64,000 nt of DNA. Source: Roseomonas sp. GTDB lineage: Bacteria; Pseudomonadota; Alphaproteobacteria; Acetobacterales; Acetobacteraceae. Positions 26,625 to 35,535 of the stretch are shown piece after piece. A model generated the notes under the pieces. The model had not been told where the DNA came from and ran no database searches. It saw only the letters and a program-made list of their open reading frames with translations. The DNA lies in assembly GCA_020249775.1 (NCBI GenBank), contig JADCFA010000021.1, positions 248,001 to 312,000 of the forward strand, in the 5' to 3' direction. Positions within the stretch are counted from its first letter, which is position 1; each line of letters starts with the position of its first letter. The position numbers were made by a program, and so were the translations under genes.

Positions 26625-27563
26625 TCAATTATACGGCAGGCGCAGCCCTGGTTCATCCCATTGCATCGCGACCAACTTCCCTGTGTTGGACAGCGTAATA
26701 TAGGCGGTGCGCATATCCGGCCCGCCAAAGCAGATATTGGTCGGCATGCGTTCGGGCATTTTCACGGTGCGGAGAATCTCGCCCGAAGGTGACACGGTGG
26801 TGATTTCTCCCGAAACCAGTGTCGCCACAATGATATTGCCCGAAGCGGCAATGGCGATACTGTCCAGCCGCCGATAACCTGGGAATTGGCATAGCACGCG
26901 CCCGCCCGCGCTGGATGGCCAGGGTTCCTTCTTCAGCTTGCCAGGCGCTTCAATATCCCAAGCCCAAAGCCGGCCGGTTTCGGTCTCGGCCACATAAAGC
27001 GTCTTGCCATCGGGGCTGATGCCAATGCCGTTGGCGCCACCAAATACCGGGAAGGCCGCTTCCACCACGCGCGATCCATCTTCTGATGCCCAATAAGCAC
27101 CGCCATGGTCGCGATCCCGCGCGCGCACCTTGCCGAGATCGGAAAACCAAAGGCCGCCCCTGCCATCGAACATCAGATCATTCGGCCCGCGCAAAGGTCG
27201 CCCATCACACACACGGATGAGCGCTTCAACCTTGCCCGCCGCACCATCAATCCGTTCAATCCGCCCGCCCGAATAATCCGGCGATTGGCCACTCGGGCGG
27301 AGAATCCCAGGTTCTTCATGCCAGGTGAAGCCGCCATTATTGCAGACATAGAAGCTTCCGTTCGGGCCGAGTGCCAGGCCATTTGGCGCGCCTTCCACGG
27401 TGGCGATGGTGGTTTTCGTGCCATTGGGCGCCACCTTCGTGATGCGCCGGGCTTCGATTTCCACCAGCGCCACAGACCCATCGGGCATGGCGACGGGGCC
27501 TTCGGGGAAGCGCAGCCCCTCGGCAATGATTTTCAGGTCAGGTGATGCGACATGAACGGCCAT
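26625..27563 (-). CDS. SMP-30/gluconolactonase/LRE family protein
   Basis: The product is 312 residues from ATG 27563, preceded by AGGAGG; the 5 extra residues in the track would start inside that ribosome-binding site. It is a six-bladed beta-propeller with family motifs LRFPEGPVAMPDGS near the N-terminus, AEGAPNGLALGPNG-like blades, and GPNDLMFDGRGGLWFSD in the middle with the expected metal-binding Asn and Asp. The family hydrolyses sugar lactones. It is divergent from hyuB with 94 bp between the starts and may share a regulatory region with it. Confidence 0.88.
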   Translation of the reverse strand: MAVHVASPDLKIIAEGLRFPEGPVAMPDGSVALVEIEARRITKVAPNGTKTTIATVEGAPNGLALGPNGSFYVCNNGGFTWHEEPGILRPSGQSPDYSGGRIERIDGAAGKVEALIRVCDGRPLRGPNDLMFDGRGGLWFSDLGKVRARDRDHGGAYWASEDGSRVVEAAFPVFGGANGIGISPDGKTLYVAETETGRLWAWDIEAPGKLKKEPWPSSAGGRVLCQFPGYRRLDSIAIAASGNIIVATLVSGEITTVSPSGEILRTVKMPERMPTNICFGGPDMRTAYITLSNTGKLVAMQWDEPGLRLPYN

Positions 27564-27657
27564 GGTTTCCTCCTGCATTGGTTGGCCTGATCATGGCCCT
27601 GTTTTGCCCCGCTGCGAAGCCTTGACGCGGCGGGGCTTCGGGGGAAGCCTTCACCCC

Positions 27658-29304
27658 ATGAAAACCGCCCCTGATCCCGTTACGCTCTCGGTCCTCGATA
27701 ACCGCTTCCGCGCCATTGTGGAGGAAATGGGGGAGGCGATGCTGCGCACCGCCTATTCGCAAATCCTGAACTCTTCGCGCGATTTCTCGATTGCGCTGTG
27801 TGATGCCGAAGCGCGGCTGGTGGCGCAGGCGGATCACATCCCGGTGCATGTCGGCGCCATGCCCTTTGCCGTGCAGGCAGTGCGCGATGCCTTTGGCGAT
27901 AGCGTGCAGGAAGGCGATATCTACCTGTTGAACGACCCCTATCATGGCGGGTCGCATTTGCCGGATTTGACCGCCATTGTGCCGGTTTTTGCCGAAGGGC
28001 GGCTTGTGTTCTGGTCCGTTGTGCGGGCGCATCACACGGATATCGGTGGTGCCACTCATGGCGGCTATAATCCGGGTGCGACGGAGATTTGGCAGGAAGG
28101 CTTGCGTGTGCCGCCCATTCTGCTCGGCCAGGGGCGCCTGCCGCGCGAAGACCTGGTGCGCATGATCATCACCAATACGCGGCTGGCGCGCGATGTGCGC
28201 GGTGATCTGATGGCGATGATCGGTGCCGCGCATCTCGGCGAAAAGCGCCTGCTGTCGGTGCTGGCGCGTTATGGCGTTGATACTACCGTGGCGGCAGTGG
28301 ATGCGATTCTGGCGCTGGCGGAAGCGCATACACGGCGCATCATTTCCACCTGGGCCGATGGCACCTGGCTGGGTGAGGCATTTCTGGATGATGATGGCTT
28401 TGGCGGCAAGGATATCGCCATTCGTGCGCGCGTCACGAAACAGGGCGATCATCTGACCGTGGACCTGACGGAAAGCGCGCCGCAAACGCCTGGCTTCGTC
28501 AATTCATCCTATCCCAATATGGCAAGTGCGGTGCGCATGGCGCTTGCCTTCCTGCTTGATCCAGAAGTGGCGAAGAATGATGGCTGCTTCCGGCCACTCA
28601 CCATCAAGGCGCGCGAAGGCACCGTGGTTTGGGCCGCGGAAGGCGCGCCGGTCACCATGTGCACATCGCATTGTTCGAATGAGATTGTGGAGGCGGTGGT
28701 GAAAGCCCTGGCCAATGCCTGCCCTGATCGCGCTATGGGCGGTTGGGGAAGGCGTTTTCGTGTCGCAATCAAGGGGCGCGACCCGCGCCGGCCAGGGCGC
28801 TTTTTTGTCTGGCATATGTTCCATGCGCGGCCAGGTGGTGGCGGTTCCTCGGGCGGTGATGGCTGGTCCACGGCCGGCGAATGGCATTCCGCCGGCGGTT
28901 TGAAATTCGGCAGTGTGGAAATGGCGGAAGCGCGTTTCCCGCTGTATTTCGCGCGGCATGAATTCCGCCCCGGCAGCGCTGGTGATGGTACTTATCGCGG
29001 CGGGCTTGGCGGCGATTTGCTGCTGAAACTGGAAACCGATGGCCCGGCGGTGGCGAATACCGCCGGTGATGGCGTGCGTTATGGCGCAGCGGGGATGCTG
29101 GGTGGCCAGGATGGCGCACCACACCACTATCGGCTGGAACGCGCCGATGGCAGCGCGCGGGATTTGCGCACCAAGGAAGTCGGCATTCCACTGGCACCCG
29201 GCGATCAATTGCATGTGCTTTCCGGCGGTGGCGGCGGTTGGGGGCCGCCTGAAAAGCGCGACCCTGCCGCGCGCGCGGCTGATGCGGCGGAGGGTTTGGT
29301 ATGA
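27658..29304 (+). CDS. Hydantoinase B / 5-oxoprolinase B-type subunit
   Basis: The product is 548 residues from ATG 27658; the ORF track adds 32 upstream residues without support. Family features are DPVTLSVLDNRFRAIVEEMGEAMLRTAYS at the start, the metal-site-like NDPYHGGSHLPDL, VRAHHTDIGG, and the Gly-rich GGGSSGGDGWSTAGEW segment. HyuB with HyuA forms ATP-dependent N-methylhydantoinase, 5-oxoprolinase or acetone-carboxylase-like enzymes. It overlaps hyuA by 4 bp, so the subunits should be made together. The true substrate is not shown by sequence. Confidence 0.92.
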   Translation: MKTAPDPVTLSVLDNRFRAIVEEMGEAMLRTAYSQILNSSRDFSIALCDAEARLVAQADHIPVHVGAMPFAVQAVRDAFGDSVQEGDIYLLNDPYHGGSHLPDLTAIVPVFAEGRLVFWSVVRAHHTDIGGATHGGYNPGATEIWQEGLRVPPILLGQGRLPREDLVRMIITNTRLARDVRGDLMAMIGAAHLGEKRLLSVLARYGVDTTVAAVDAILALAEAHTRRIISTWADGTWLGEAFLDDDGFGGKDIAIRARVTKQGDHLTVDLTESAPQTPGFVNSSYPNMASAVRMALAFLLDPEVAKNDGCFRPLTIKAREGTVVWAAEGAPVTMCTSHCSNEIVEAVVKALANACPDRAMGGWGRRFRVAIKGRDPRRPGRFFVWHMFHARPGGGGSSGGDGWSTAGEWHSAGGLKFGSVEMAEARFPLYFARHEFRPGSAGDGTYRGGLGGDLLLKLETDGPAVANTAGDGVRYGAAGMLGGQDGAPHHYRLERADGSARDLRTKEVGIPLAPGDQLHVLSGGGGGWGPPEKRDPAARAADAAEGLV

Positions 29305-31355
29305 CCTATCGCATCGGCGTTGATGTCGGCGGCACTTTCACCGATGTGGTCTGTGTCGCCGCTGATGGCACCACCACGCTTGCCAAGGCGGCCAGCACGC
29401 CCGCGGATCAATCCGAAGGCGTGGTCGCTGGGCTTGTTGTTCTAGCCGAAACCCTGGGCGTCACGCTGGCTGATCTGCTGCGCCAGACAGAACGCATCGT
29501 CCATGGCACCACCGTTGCCACCAATGCGCTGTTGGAACGCAAGGGCGCGAAGATTGCGATGCTCACCACGGAAGGGCATCGCGATGTGATTGAAATGCGC
29601 GAAGGCCTGAAGCCTGAACGCTACAATATGCGCCTGCCCGCGGCGCCCGCACTGGTGCCGCGCCGCTTGCGGCTTGCGGTGCGCGAAAGGCTGCGCCCGG
29701 ATGGGCGGGTGGAAGTGCCGCTCGATCACGCTTCGCTCGATGCCGCGATTGAACAATTGCGCGCGGAAAAGGTGGAAGCCGTTGCGGTATGTTTCCTCCA
29801 TTCCTGGCGCGATGCGCGGCATGAAAACGCGGCAGCCGAGGCTTTGCGCGCAGCCTTGCCTGGGGTTTTCATCACCACCTCGGCCGAGGTGCTGCCGCAG
29901 ATCAAGGAATTTGAACGGTTTTCGACTGCGGCGGTGAATGCCTATGTGGGGCCGATTGTCTCGCGCTATCTGGCGCGGCTGCGCGGGCGGCTGGAACAGG
30001 CGGGCTATGGCGGGCCAGTCTTCGTTATCCTCTCCCATGGCGGGGTGGCGCCGGTGGAAGAAGCGGCGCGGCTGGCAGCAGGCACGGCGCTATCCGGCCC
30101 GGCGGGCGGTGTTGCGGCGGGCGCTGCCTTGGCGGAACGCGGCCTTGGGCAGGATCTCATCACTTTTGATGTCGGCGGCACCTCCACCGATATTGCGCTG
30201 ATTCAGGAAGGTGATGCCGCGCTGGGTCGCGGGCGTGATGTGGCCGGCGAACGCATTGCGCTGGAAAGCCTGGATATCGTCACGCTTGGCGCAGGTGGCG
30301 GTTCCATCGGCCATGTCGGTGCGGGCGGCACGCTGCAGGTGGGTCCTCGTAGCGCCGGCGCAGTGCCGGGGCCGGCGGCCTATGGGCAGGGCGGCACGGA
30401 ACCGGCGGTGACAGATGCCAATCTGGTACTGGGCTATCTGGATGCGGCGAATTTCCTGGGCGGCAAACGCAAGCTGGATATGGCAGCGGCGGAGCGCGCC
30501 TTTGCAAGCCTCGGCGCCAGGCTTGGGCTGGATGCCATGGCGGCCGCGGCGGGCGTGCATCGGTTGGCAAATATCCGCATGGCAGATGGGATTCGCGTGG
30601 CGACTGTCAGGCGCGGCGTTGATCCGCGCGATTTCTGCTTGCTCGCTTTCGGTGGCGCGGCGGGGCTGCATGCCAGTGCGGTGGCGCGGGAACTCGGCAT
30701 GAAGCGCGTGGCGGTGCCCTTCTTCGCGGCGGGGCTTTCCGCCTGGGGCATGCTGCACACCGATCTGCGTTATGAAATGGCGCGCAGCGAATTGAATACG
30801 GGCGGCGTGCCCGATGATGATGCGCTCCGCGCCATTTGGGCCGCGCTGGAAAAGGAAGGCCGCGCGCGAGTCGCCAGCTGGTTTGGCGGTGCGGTGGAAA
30901 CACGCCGCGCAGCGGATATGCGTTATGGCGAACAGGTTTTCGATATCGCCGTGCCCTTGGATCAGGTTGCCTGGGAAGGGGCGGGGCTTGCTGATCGGCT
31001 GCGCGATGCCTTCCATGCACGGCACGAAGCGTTGTTCACTTATGCGCTACGGCAGGAAGAGGTGGTGCTGGTGAATGCCAGGTTGGCGGTGATTGGCCGC
31101 TTGCCGCCGATGCCAGCCCCGGCGGGCAAGGCGGCGGGCACCATGGTGGCGCCGCGTGGTGCGCGCCGTATCATGCTGGAGGGCGGCTTGGCGGATGTGC
31201 CAGTCTATGATTTCGCGGCACTTGGTGCGGATCAGCCGGTAGCGGGTCCAGCGATTGTGGAAAGCGATACCACAACCGTTTTGCTACTGCCGGGTGACGC
31301 CGCGCGGATGGATGCGCGCGGCTGGCTGGAAATTACCTTATCGGAGCTGGCTTAA
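29301..31355 (+). CDS. Hydantoinase A / 5-oxoprolinase A-type subunit
   Basis: The 684-residue protein starts with the actin-like ATPase phosphate motif GVDVGGTFTDVV. Other family motifs are VHGTTVATNALLERKGAK, TTEGHRDVIEMREG and, near residue 290, FDVGGTSTDIALI. A C-terminal hydantoinase A domain of mixed beta strands follows. HyuA supplies the ATP-dependent phosphorylation of the amide or ketone substrate. ATGA overlap with hyuB indicates coupling. Its stop is 5 bp from the convergent AEC transporter stop. Confidence 0.93.
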   Translation: MTYRIGVDVGGTFTDVVCVAADGTTTLAKAASTPADQSEGVVAGLVVLAETLGVTLADLLRQTERIVHGTTVATNALLERKGAKIAMLTTEGHRDVIEMREGLKPERYNMRLPAAPALVPRRLRLAVRERLRPDGRVEVPLDHASLDAAIEQLRAEKVEAVAVCFLHSWRDARHENAAAEALRAALPGVFITTSAEVLPQIKEFERFSTAAVNAYVGPIVSRYLARLRGRLEQAGYGGPVFVILSHGGVAPVEEAARLAAGTALSGPAGGVAAGAALAERGLGQDLITFDVGGTSTDIALIQEGDAALGRGRDVAGERIALESLDIVTLGAGGGSIGHVGAGGTLQVGPRSAGAVPGPAAYGQGGTEPAVTDANLVLGYLDAANFLGGKRKLDMAAAERAFASLGARLGLDAMAAAAGVHRLANIRMADGIRVATVRRGVDPRDFCLLAFGGAAGLHASAVARELGMKRVAVPFFAAGLSAWGMLHTDLRYEMARSELNTGGVPDDDALRAIWAALEKEGRARVASWFGGAVETRRAADMRYGEQVFDIAVPLDQVAWEGAGLADRLRDAFHARHEALFTYALRQEEVVLVNARLAVIGRLPPMPAPAGKAAGTMVAPRGARRIMLEGGLADVPVYDFAALGADQPVAGPAIVESDTTTVLLLPGDAARMDARGWLEITLSELA

Positions 31356-31360
31356 GACAC

Positions 31361-32275
31361 TCATCCTAACACCAGCATCACCCAAAAGGGCAGGGTGATG
31401 ATGGAAGCGATATGCTCCGTGCTGGTGATCGCGGCCATCAGCTTGGCATCGCCACCCATGGCGCGTGCCATCACATAGGATGTGGCGGCCGTTGGCAGCG
31501 CCATAAAGATCACCGCCGCAGCCAGCGGCAAATGCGGCAAGCCGACAAATGTGCCCAAGCCATAGGTAATGGCCGGCATGCCGATCAGTTTCAAAACACC
31601 TGTCAGCGCCTGCGTAGGCAAACGGTCCGAAAAACTCTCCCAGGACAGCGCCGCGCCCACGCATAACAAGCCAAGCGCCACCGATGCGCGACCCAAGGCC
31701 TGGATGGTTGGCTTCACACCAGGCGGAAAGCCCCCCAGTGCCGCAATGGTAAAGCCCAGGATGCAGGCGATGATCAGCGGGTTCAGAATCAATTGCCGCA
31801 GGATGACCAGCGGTTTTGGTCGCCCCCGGCTGCCATCCATGGCGAAGGCCAGCGTGGTGACGCCTTGCACAAAGGGCACGATGATGCCGGTGGCAACGGC
31901 GCCGAAGCTGATGCCCTCGGCCCCAAAAATCGCGCCCACAATGGCGAAGCCCATCAGATTATTGAAGCGAATGCCCCCCTGCAGGACCGACGTCATGGCC
32001 GCATGCCCATGCCCCATGAAGCGCGCGAGCAGCACGGAAATCAGCGTGCCGGTGGCAAGCGCGCCCCAAATGGTGAAAGCCATGGCGCCCAGCGGCAGGC
32101 TGGCGGGGTCAAGCGCCGCCAAAGCAGAAAGAATCAGGCTTGGCAGCAGCACCCAATAGATGAGTTTTTCCATGCCGGCCCAAACCGCATCCAGCGGGAG
32201 CAATATGCGGCGCAGCAGCGCCCCAAGGCCAAGCAGCGCAAAGGCCGGCACAAAGGCATCAAGCCAAAGGTCCAT
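31361..32275 (-). CDS. AEC (auxin efflux carrier) family transporter
   Basis: The 304-residue hydrophobic protein has about 10 predicted spans in two five-helix halves. The broken-helix positions typical of the AEC/BASS fold are present (GFAIVGAIFG in the first half, GLPHLPLAAAVIFMALPTA in the second). Bacterial AEC proteins transport malonate, malate or similar acids. It is convergent with hyuA, so co-regulation with the hydantoinase genes is possible but not shown. Downstream on this strand there is no other gene until the end of hyuA. Confidence 0.85.
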   Translation of the reverse strand: MDLWLDAFVPAFALLGLGALLRRILLPLDAVWAGMEKLIYWVLLPSLILSALAALDPASLPLGAMAFTIWGALATGTLISVLLARFMGHGHAAMTSVLQGGIRFNNLMGFAIVGAIFGAEGISFGAVATGIIVPFVQGVTTLAFAMDGSRGRPKPLVILRQLILNPLIIACILGFTIAALGGFPPGVKPTIQALGRASVALGLLCVGAALSWESFSDRLPTQALTGVLKLIGMPAITYGLGTFVGLPHLPLAAAVIFMALPTAATSYVMARAMGGDAKLMAAITSTEHIASIITLPFWVMLVLG

Positions 32276-32284
32276 GCGCGCTAT

Positions 32285-32794
32285 TCAGCCTCCGCCGCCG
32301 GGGGCGGTCCAGGGGGGCGGATTGGGCGCGCGCGCAATCGCCGCCATACAGGCCGGCTCTGTCAGGCGCCGCGCGCCAAAGGCCCGGGCTGCGGCATGGG
32401 CCAATACCAGCCGAGAGGCTTCCGGGTAGAATACCAGGTCAAGCCGGCAATCCGGCGCCTGATAGAGCCAGACCTCTGCATCACCTTCGCGCCGGCGCAA
32501 AGCGGGTTCCCCCAGGGCGGAAATCACCGCCGCGGGGTCGCGGCCTTGCAAGGCAGTAGCGGCGTTGGGCGGGCTGACCCCCTGGCGGCGCGGCGAGCTG
32601 GCGCTGGGCGGTGGCGGCAGGGCCGCCATTGGAATGGGCGCCGATGCGGGCGTTGGTGGCAGGCCAATCGCGGCCAGGCTGGCCTTGGTGTCGCGCAAGG
32701 CCTGTTCCAGGCCAAGCGTCGCGCCCTCTGCTTCGGTCTTACGGCAGCCGGGGGTCAAGAACAGGGCGGCCAGGGCCAGGCTGGCAGCGCCCAT
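32285..32794 (-). CDS. Putative lipoprotein of unknown function
   Basis: Starting at ATG 32794 gives 169 residues beginning MGAASLALAALFLTPGC, a signal peptide ending in a lipobox (LTPG-C). The track's longer form (start 32860, 191 residues) adds a basic stretch that would spoil the signal peptide; neither start has a good ribosome-binding site. After the cysteine there is a helical segment (GLEQALRDTKASLAAIG), a Pro/Ala/Ser-rich linker, and a compact domain (DPAAVISALGEPALRRREGDAEVWLYQAPDC). That domain resembles SmpA/BamE-like 'LG.P...W.Y' domains. I do not recognise a specific family. It lies between bactofilin and AEC genes. Confidence 0.65.
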   Translation of the reverse strand: MGAASLALAALFLTPGCRKTEAEGATLGLEQALRDTKASLAAIGLPPTPASAPIPMAALPPPPSASSPRRQGVSPPNAATALQGRDPAAVISALGEPALRRREGDAEVWLYQAPDCRLDLVFYPEASRLVLAHAAARAFGARRLTEPACMAAIARAPNPPPWTAPGGGG

Positions 32795-32880
32795 CGGGCC
32801 AAGGGAAATAGCGCGCGCCGGAGAAGGGCTCCGTAATGGCGGCCCTTTCGGCGGCACCAAGCGACGCCCCCGGCGCCTAA

Positions 32881-33513
32881 TTAAGAATCGCTGGTTTCAA
32901 CCGCGCGCACTGGCGGTGCCACCGCCATGGGGGCGCTGGATGGGGCTTCGGTGATCATCTCCATGCGACCGGTAAGCTGACCACCATCTTCCACGGAAAG
33001 ACGGCGCGACCGCGCAACACCCAATACCCGGCCCGTGGCGCGGATGGTCAGGCTGCCTGTCGCGGTCAGCGTGCCATCGAAAACGCCGGCGATATCGGCA
33101 TCTTCCACCTGCACTTCGCCCTTGAAGACGCCGGAATGGCTGATGGCCAATTCCTGGCACTGCAAAAGCTGGCTTTCCATGGTGCCATCAATGACGATGC
33201 GCTCAGCCTCGGTCACGCTGCCCTGGATGCTGATGCCCTTGCCGAGTTGCAGCACACGCTTTTCGCCGGCCTCAGCCCGGCCGGTCGGACGACCAGCGGT
33301 GCCGGGTGTTGCGGGGCGCGCGGCGGGTGATGGCGCAATGCTTGGCTTCGCCGGCGCGGCGGCCGCGCTGGCCACAGGCGGCACCACAGCGGCGGGGCGA
33401 AACGGCGGCACAGCAAGATCAGGATCGCGCGCGGTGGGCACGCTTGTTGCGTCTTTTGAAGCGTCGGATATTGGCGGTGTAGTGGCTTCATCCTTGCGGC
33501 GGAACAGCGACAT
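32881..33513 (-). CDS. Bactofilin family cytoskeletal protein
   Basis: The product is 210 residues from ATG 33513, preceded by AGGGGG; the 60 upstream residues of the track are not supported. A disordered Pro/Ala-rich N-terminus (about 1-80) precedes the bactofilin (DUF583) beta-helix core at about 85-185. The core has regular strands such as GKGISIQGSVTEAERIVIDGTMES and GVFDGTLTATGSLTIRATGRVLG. Bactofilins polymerise without nucleotide and help position cell-wall or polar structures. No peptidase partner (M23) is adjacent. Confidence 0.9.
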   Translation of the reverse strand: MSLFRRKDEATTPPISDASKDATSVPTARDPDLAVPPFRPAAVVPPVASAAAAPAKPSIAPSPAARPATPGTAGRPTGRAEAGEKRVLQLGKGISIQGSVTEAERIVIDGTMESQLLQCQELAISHSGVFKGEVQVEDADIAGVFDGTLTATGSLTIRATGRVLGVARSRRLSVEDGGQLTGRMEMITEAPSSAPMAVAPPVRAVETSDS

Positions 33514-33592
33514 CTTGGCCCCCTGCGGAATCGCATTGTTGATGCCTTCGGCTAGCATGCGACTCCGCCGCACCACAACGGGCGAAAACAGG

Positions 33593-34291
33593 TTATCCCC
33601 CGTTTTCTGTAGCTGCGCCCGCAAGCCTATGGAAAGCGCCAAGACCGCGCACCAGCAAATGCGTGGCCGCTGCAATGCCGATGATGGGCACAAACAGATT
33701 GAGCATCGGCACCATCGCCATCAGCGCGAGTGCCAGCCCAAGCCACCAACCCTGCCAACGCAATCGCCGCCAAGCGATGCGCGAATGCGCAAGATTTAGC
33801 CGGCGCAGCGCCACTTCCCGCAGCAAGCCCGCCCCCAGCGCATGGGCCGCAATCAGCAGCGCGATCAATGCGCCAAAAATCGGAACGAAGAATAGCGGCA
33901 AAAGCAGGATTTGCAGCGCCAGCAGCTTCACACCAAACCACAGGCCAAAACCCGCCTGCGCCAGCAGGGATGCCCCGGCGGGTGCCGCCAGACCAGGGTA
34001 ATGGCGCCGCTCTACCGCGCCTGCCACGCTATCGGTGAATTGCGCCGCAATGCCCAGAGCCACAGGCAGAAAAAGCCACCAACCAAGAAAAACCCCCGCC
34101 GCCGCGCCGCCCGCCTGGGTGATCCAGGAAAGCCATTCCGGCCCGCCTGAAGCCGCCCAACCCGCAAGCCAGGCTGCCAAAGCAATCAACCCCGCCACTG
34201 CCAAAGCCGCGCCCAATACGCCAAGGATCAAGGGGCGGCGAAAGGCGGGATCGCCCATTTGGCGAAAGGCGAGGAAAAGCGCTTGCGGCAT
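33593..34291 (-). CDS. EI24/CysZ-like membrane protein
   Basis: The product is 232 residues from ATG 34291; an in-frame GTG at 34303 lies too close to the GAGG to be the start. It has about four to five hydrophobic segments, starting FLAFRQMGDPAFRRPLILGVLGA, which is the usual opening of the EI24-domain family. In some members (CysZ) this domain transports sulfate; in others the role is unknown. No sulfate-assimilation genes are nearby, so I do not assign sulfate transport. It is 79 bp upstream of the bactofilin start on the same strand. Confidence 0.8.
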   Translation of the reverse strand: MPQALFLAFRQMGDPAFRRPLILGVLGAALAVAGLIALAAWLAGWAASGGPEWLSWITQAGGAAAGVFLGWWLFLPVALGIAAQFTDSVAGAVERRHYPGLAAPAGASLLAQAGFGLWFGVKLLALQILLLPLFFVPIFGALIALLIAAHALGAGLLREVALRRLNLAHSRIAWRRLRWQGWWLGLALALMAMVPMLNLFVPIIGIAAATHLLVRGLGAFHRLAGAATENGG

Positions 34292-34350
34292 GGTGGACGC
34301 CACCCTCGCCCAAGGCTAATGCCGCCGCAACCTTTACCGGAGCCCCGCCC

Positions 34351-35361
34351 ATGACCCCCCTCAGCCTTGATATTCTTGGCATCGGCAATGCCATTGTGGA
34401 TGTGCTGGCGCGCGCCGAGGACAGCTTTCTGGAAGAACACGGCATGGCCAAGGGCGGCATGGCGCTGATTGGCACTGACCAGGCGGAGGCGATTTACGCC
34501 GCCATGGGCCCGGGGATTGAAAGCAGCGGCGGGTCCGCGGCCAATACCTGCGCGGTGGCGGCGGGGCTTGGTGCCAAGGTCGGCTACCTTGGCAAGGTCG
34601 CGGATGACGGCCTTGGCCAGGTTTTCCGCCATGACATCACCGCCGCTGGGGTCGCTTTCCCGACCGCCCCCCTTGCGGGCGGCGCCCCCACCGCGCGCTG
34701 CCTGATCCTGGTCTCCCCCGATGGTCAGCGCACCATGAACACCTTTCTTGGCGCCTGCGTGACCTTTGGCGAGGCTGATCTGGACCCTGCCGCCATTGCC
34801 AGTGCGCGTATTGTCTATCTGGAAGGCTATCTTTTCGACCCGCCGGCGGCCCAAGCGGCCTTCCGCGCCGCGGCGCGCATCGCCCATCAGGCCGGGCGGC
34901 AAGTGGCGATCACGCTTTCTGATCCCTTCTGTGTGGGCCGCCACCGCGCTGCCTTCCGAGCCTTCATCCGCGAAGAAGCCGATATCGTCTTCGCCAATGA
35001 AGCCGAGATTTGCGCCTTGTATGAGACCGAGGATTTCGACGCGGCGGCCGAGGCGGTGCGCGCCGAAGTCGCCATTGCCGCGCTCACCCGCAGCGAAAAG
35101 GGCAGCCGCATCATCGCGGGGACAGAGACCCATGAGGTCCGCGCCGAACCAACCAAGCTGGTGGACAGCACCGGCGCTGGGGATGCCTATGCCGCCGGCT
35201 TCATGGCGGCGCTGACCCGTGGCTTGCCGCTGCCCGAATGCGGCCGCTGGGGCAGCATTGCCGCGGCCGAGGTGATTTCCCATTTCGGCGCCCGGCCCCA
35301 GGCTGATCTGGCGGCGCTGGTAGGCAGCCGGGCCGGTGGGGTGGCGGCAACGCTTGGGTAG
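34351..35361 (+). CDS. PfkB family carbohydrate kinase, adenosine-kinase-like
   Basis: The 336-residue ribokinase-fold protein has the N-terminal LDILGIGNAIVDVLA, the substrate-binding GGSAANTCAVAAGLGAKVGYLGKV (PfkB signature 1), and the catalytic VDSTGAGDAYAAGF with the Asp base at about residue 276. The 'IGNAIVDVLA' start and overall length match the adenosine kinase subgroup common in alphaproteobacteria, which phosphorylates adenosine with ATP. GGAG lies 11 bp before the ATG. It precedes typA by 174 bp on the same strand. Confidence 0.88.
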   Translation: MTPLSLDILGIGNAIVDVLARAEDSFLEEHGMAKGGMALIGTDQAEAIYAAMGPGIESSGGSAANTCAVAAGLGAKVGYLGKVADDGLGQVFRHDITAAGVAFPTAPLAGGAPTARCLILVSPDGQRTMNTFLGACVTFGEADLDPAAIASARIVYLEGYLFDPPAAQAAFRAAARIAHQAGRQVAITLSDPFCVGRHRAAFRAFIREEADIVFANEAEICALYETEDFDAAAEAVRAEVAIAALTRSEKGSRIIAGTETHEVRAEPTKLVDSTGAGDAYAAGFMAALTRGLPLPECGRWGSIAAAEVISHFGARPQADLAALVGSRAGGVAATLG

Positions 35362-35470
35362 TCTTTTTTCGCCGCGCCGCGCTTTTCCCTGGCTTTTTCC
35401 GGCGCGACCCCCTATCTCCCCGCCATAACGAAACGCCTGGATGGAAACCATCGCCCGCCCCCAAGCCTTG

Positions 35471-35508
35471 GGAGCCGGGTCGGTGGCGTTTTTGCCAGGC
35501 TCCGACCC
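35471..35508 (+). promoter_or_regulatory. Stem-loop with alternative pairings in the typA leader
   Basis: GGGTCGG (35477-35483) pairs with CCGACCC (35502-35508), enclosing TGGC-gttttt-GCCA. An overlapping alternative pairs GGAGCC (35471-35476) with GGCTCC (35498-35503). The two folds share bases 35502-35503 and cannot form fully at once. The structure ends 27 bp before the typA ATG, so it may be a terminator of the kinase gene or a leader structure that controls typA. No function is proven by sequence. Confidence 0.45.
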
Positions 35509-35535
35509 CCCGGTTTTCTATCTCTCAGGTGTTCC

